Assembly (NCBI RefSeq): GCF_900496995.4
Contig: NC_044018.1
Span: 29,244,047-29,308,046, forward strand
Direction: 5' to 3'
Length of the DNA stretch: 64,000 nt
Origin: Aquila chrysaetos chrysaetos
Lineage: Eukaryota; Chordata; Aves; Accipitriformes; Accipitridae
In this document: in pieces, positions 60,501 to 64,000 of the stretch
How the letters are laid out: each line of letters starts with the position of its first letter
How positions within the stretch are numbered: the stretch's first letter is position 1
Made by a program: the position numbers and the translations under genes
The notes under the pieces: model-generated
What the model was told of the DNA's origin: nothing
What the model saw: only the letters and a program-made list of their open reading frames with translations
The model's database searches: none

Positions 60501-63500
60501 TCTGGCGTTTACGGAGTCATCAGAAAGGTGTCGTTGTCCCAAGGGTGCTTCCCCGGGGCAGGAGGCACTGGGTGCTGGGTGTTCTGCTCCTCCCCGGGGC
60601 AGAGCAAGAGGGTTGCACAGCGCTGCCCAGCTTCACCTCAGCACCACTGCATCTCCAACCCTGCTTCACCTCCATCTGCTCCCCACGACCGCCGCGGAGA
60701 GCGGGGTGCCTCCATCACCCGAGCTGAGGTGTGCCCACTGCTCCCAGTAAGGCGACTGCAGTCAAATGGAAGAGTGTTTCAACGTCCTTTATAACTCTGA
60801 TGTTGGAAAGGGACAGCCAGATTCTGGGATCGTCCCGACAAGCTGTGTCCCTATCCAAAGGTGCCTTCCCAGGACACTGTCCCTGCCTGAACCGCGGCTA
60901 ATGGGAGCATGGGCAGTTTGGGGTACAGCAGTGCCAGGCATGCGTACCCTGTCCCCAAATCCCATGTCTTGGACACACTTGGTTTGGTCCTTTTCTGGAG
61001 CACCCTCTCCCAAACTGGATCCTTGCCCCAGCAGGAACCCAGGGTTTGGTTTTGCAGTGGGACCTGCTCGGGCACAGCTTGGGGGGACAGCGATGGGGCT
61101 CAGGGACACCCCGGTGAGCCAATGCCCCCCCCCCTTGCTCGCTGCTGGGCACAGGGACGACCCTGCCAGTGCCTGGAAATGCGGCTGCAAGACCGGGAGG
61201 ACGGCATTAGCGTTTCCAGTTGGCACCAGCTCTGCCTTTCCCTTCCCCGTTCCGTTCTGCAGCGAGTCGGCATTGCTCCTTGCCTGGACGACAACTGCCT
61301 GCTCCATTAGGGCTCCTGATAGAAACCCGGAGAAGGATGTGCTGCTTGGATAAGGGATAAAAACATTTAAAAAGGGGTTGGTTTTTTTCCTTGCCCCCCC
61401 CCCCTTTTTTTTTTTTCTTCCAGATGAGAAGTCATTCTCTGCAGTGGTTTTATTGACAGTAAATCCACCGGCAGCGGCAAGGCTGCACGCAGGGAGGGAT
61501 GGGGTTTCAGGCCAGAGCGGATGCGCACGTGGATGTACTTGCAAGCCCTTGCCTTCCACAGTACAAGAAACCCCAGTGAAGAGGTTCTGTGTCTCTGAGC
61601 CACCCTGGTTGGAAAGCATGTTTCCCGGGGGTCTCGGAGGGTTGTCGGGACCCCCAAACACCCCAGGACCCTTTCCTCCAGGAGCTGGGGAAGGAGGTGA
61701 GCGGTTGGAGGAAACTTCCTTGCCGCTGGCCCCCGGCCAGGAAGGATGCAGCTGCATCCTTGGAGTCGAGTGGAGCGTGGGGAGCACGAGCATTTCCGCG
61801 TTATTTTTCGGGGGAGCCACGTGAAGGTTGTGTTAATTCCTGCTGGGAGAGGCAGCGGGACCAGCTGAGGGCTGTGGGATGGATGAGGAGCTAACAGTTA
61901 GCCCCAGGTGATAACTGATAACACCAAGACACCAGGCACAAAGGCTTAAAGTCGGGTAGCCAAGGGGTGGCCTGGGATGGGATCTGAGAGTGATGGGCAG
62001 TGGGGTGTGAAATGGAGGTGAGCTGCTCTGGCTGTATCCTTCCTGTGCAAAATGGGTGCTCAGTCCCGGCTCAGATCCAGTAGCTAGGGCTCCCCTCAGG
62101 CATGCCCACAGATCAAATTAGCATGAAAAAAGTAATTAAGGGAAGGTGCTGCAGTGCTGAGGCTCCCAGTGCAGGCTCCAGCAGACAGGCAGGCACTGGC
62201 ATGTCTTGGGAACACCTTGGGAGCTTGGGCCAAGGGATAACTCAAGCCCCCGGGCTATTTTCTCACCTTCCGAGCAATGTTTGTCCCTGCTCCACCGTAC
62301 ACACCTCTGTTACGGAAACAAACTTCCATCCCGCTTCTTGGAAGAGCATCCCCAGGGCAAGGATGGGCTTGCAAGGATGGGTAAGAGATGCTTTTCCATG
62401 CATCTTTGGGGGGTTATGCCCTGCTATCGCTCCCTCTGTCGAGACAGCCCTGGCTTGCAAATTGCTTCTTTATCTGCACCTGCCACCCAGCTGCTGTACA
62501 GGAGGCAATTTAATTCATAATGGTCTATTAAGTACTGTGGGTGCTGGAGGTGCTGGGCACCTCCGCTTCCCTTCCTGGGGTGTGATGGCTCTGGGGGTGA
62601 CTGGCCCTGCAATCTCTAGGATTGCATTGTGTATTTAAGGTGAGAGATTTAATTAAAAGGCCACCAGCGTGGCGTGCCACAAAGCCCTTGCTGCTGGGGC
62701 TGCGGAGGCAGCGCTTTGGTGTTCAGCTGCTCATTGGGAGGACGGTGCCATTGTTTGCCCTGTGCTGTGAACCTGGAGTTGCTCTAATCCTTCACGTTGG
62801 TGGATTTTGCAAGGCTGGTGCAGCGTCCAGCCTCGCAGCCCTTTCTGTCACCCCATCCCATCCAGGCCAGAAATTCTAGGGGAGAGGGGGAAAAATTCAA
62901 GTTCCCCTCAAACCTGGGCTGAGTGACCTGTAAAATATCTTCACAGCCTCTCTCAGCTAATGGGTTGCAAATTGCTTCCATCAGCTCCGGTATTACAGAT
63001 TGCTCATGTGAAATTGCTTCCAGGAGCCCATTTTGGGGCCAAATGCTTCCTAGCTTGGGGAAATAACCATCAGCATCATTAGCAACAGTAAATTGTATTC
63101 AAATGAGGCACTGTGGGGCCTTACTAGGACTTTTTACATGTGCCTTCCTCACTGGTGGGGTAGCTCCGGCATTAGGGGGCTGTTGGATCTGCATGGGGCT
63201 GGGTACCGCTGGTCCCCGTAGGCCATCCCCATCGCTCCGGGCTGCTCCTCGAGGCATCGTTTTGCTGCAGCTCTGAACCAAGAGCAGCTCCATTGCCTTC
63301 ACATAGGTCCTGGTAGAGGTCCAGGGCTTCCTAATTCATGAGCATATCGTTAATTATCTGCTGGAAGCCAAAGCCTCAGCATCTTGGTGGTACTAACGAG
63401 GCTATTAGCAGAGCTGCTTCTTGCCATTGCTGGCTCTGGCTGGCCCGGAGCACGTTGCCGTCCTGGGTAGGCAAACAGAGGCAGAGATAAGCCTTGTGTT

Positions 63501-64000
63501 GCATCTTTTGGCTCCTATTTGCTCTTGCCATTTAAACCAAGCCTGGTCATTTCTGAGACCTTTCGAAAGGAAATCACTATACCTAAACGCTGAGAAACGA
63601 GAACCCAGCACAAGCAGCTTAATGATACCATGGGATTTCTAAATCAAGCGCATCCCCATCACCCAAGTGGCAGTAGACGTGAAGGGTCAAAGACAGCCCG
63701 GGCGGAGGGTCGAGCCACAGCACCCGGAGCTGCTGCTCACGGGAGTTACCAACAGGGCTATCGTGAGTAAAAATGCAACTGCTTAAAATCAGCAGTTTGC
63801 CTGCCTCCCTGCTCCGAGCTGCCGGGTCACTCGCCCCCGTGCAGAGTGTCTCTGTCTGATTTATGCCGTGTTGTGCTGTGCTCTCGCTTGCACCCGCTTG
63901 GCTCTCCCGGCGCGAGGAGCAGCCAGTCCATTAAACACTGAGTCATCCTCAGCGGCATTTAATTTTGTGAGGGGCAGCAGTTTGGATAATTAAAGGCCTC
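60501..64000. other. Upstream flank of ASIC1, no gene recognised
   Basis: No exon with recognisable protein content on either strand. In human the next gene is RACGAP1, which would lie beyond this window. The stretch from about 61.9 to 64.0 kb has repeated AT-rich islands with homeodomain-like TAATTA/TTTAAT words, and three copies of AAATTGCTTC (62459-62468, 62969-62978, 63011-63020). Confidence 0.6.

Overview
This window is vertebrate nuclear DNA, most likely from a bird. The genes have short exons with GT-AG introns, CpG-rich first exons and poly(A) signals. Two CR1-type LINE fragments are present; the one at 36088-36255 ends in the ATTCTATGAT-type tail typical of bird CR1. The five genes (CERS5, COX14, GPD1, SMARCD1, ASIC1) keep the same neighbours and relative orientations as human chromosome 12q13, read here in the opposite direction. 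All exons were joined by reading frame and splice site. The five reconstructed coding sequences are full length with no frameshift or premature stop.

Layout: CERS5 (+) begins in a CpG-rich stretch at the left edge and ends at 17942, with its 3' UTR running to about 19165. COX14 (-) is a tiny single-coding-exon gene that converges tail to tail with CERS5. GPD1 (-) has eight coding exons between 23078 and 27107. SMARCD1 (-) has thirteen coding exons between 29808 and 35136. ASIC1 (-) takes up the rest: shared exons at 41172-43747, a one-exon alternative 5' end (ASIC1b type) at 44520-45143, and the two-exon ASIC1a 5' end at 57256-58907. From about 59 kb to the window end I find no coding sequence, only the ASIC1a promoter side and AT-rich islands that look like conserved regulatory DNA.

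The genes do not form a pathway. They cover sphingolipid synthesis (CERS5), cytochrome c oxidase assembly (COX14), the glycerol phosphate shuttle (GPD1), SWI/SNF chromatin remodelling (SMARCD1) and proton-gated sodium current (ASIC1). The block is held together by conserved synteny.

I see no undescribed system such as a new defence or mobile cassette. The most interesting points are the bird ASIC1b-type exon, which looks like an intronless counterpart of ASIC1a exons 1 and 2; a set of AT-rich, possibly conserved islands in the long ASIC1 intron and upstream region, one holding a perfect inverted repeat; and several lineage-type tandem repeats near promoters. Exon boundaries are read directly. 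UTR ends, promoters and conserved-element calls are inference.
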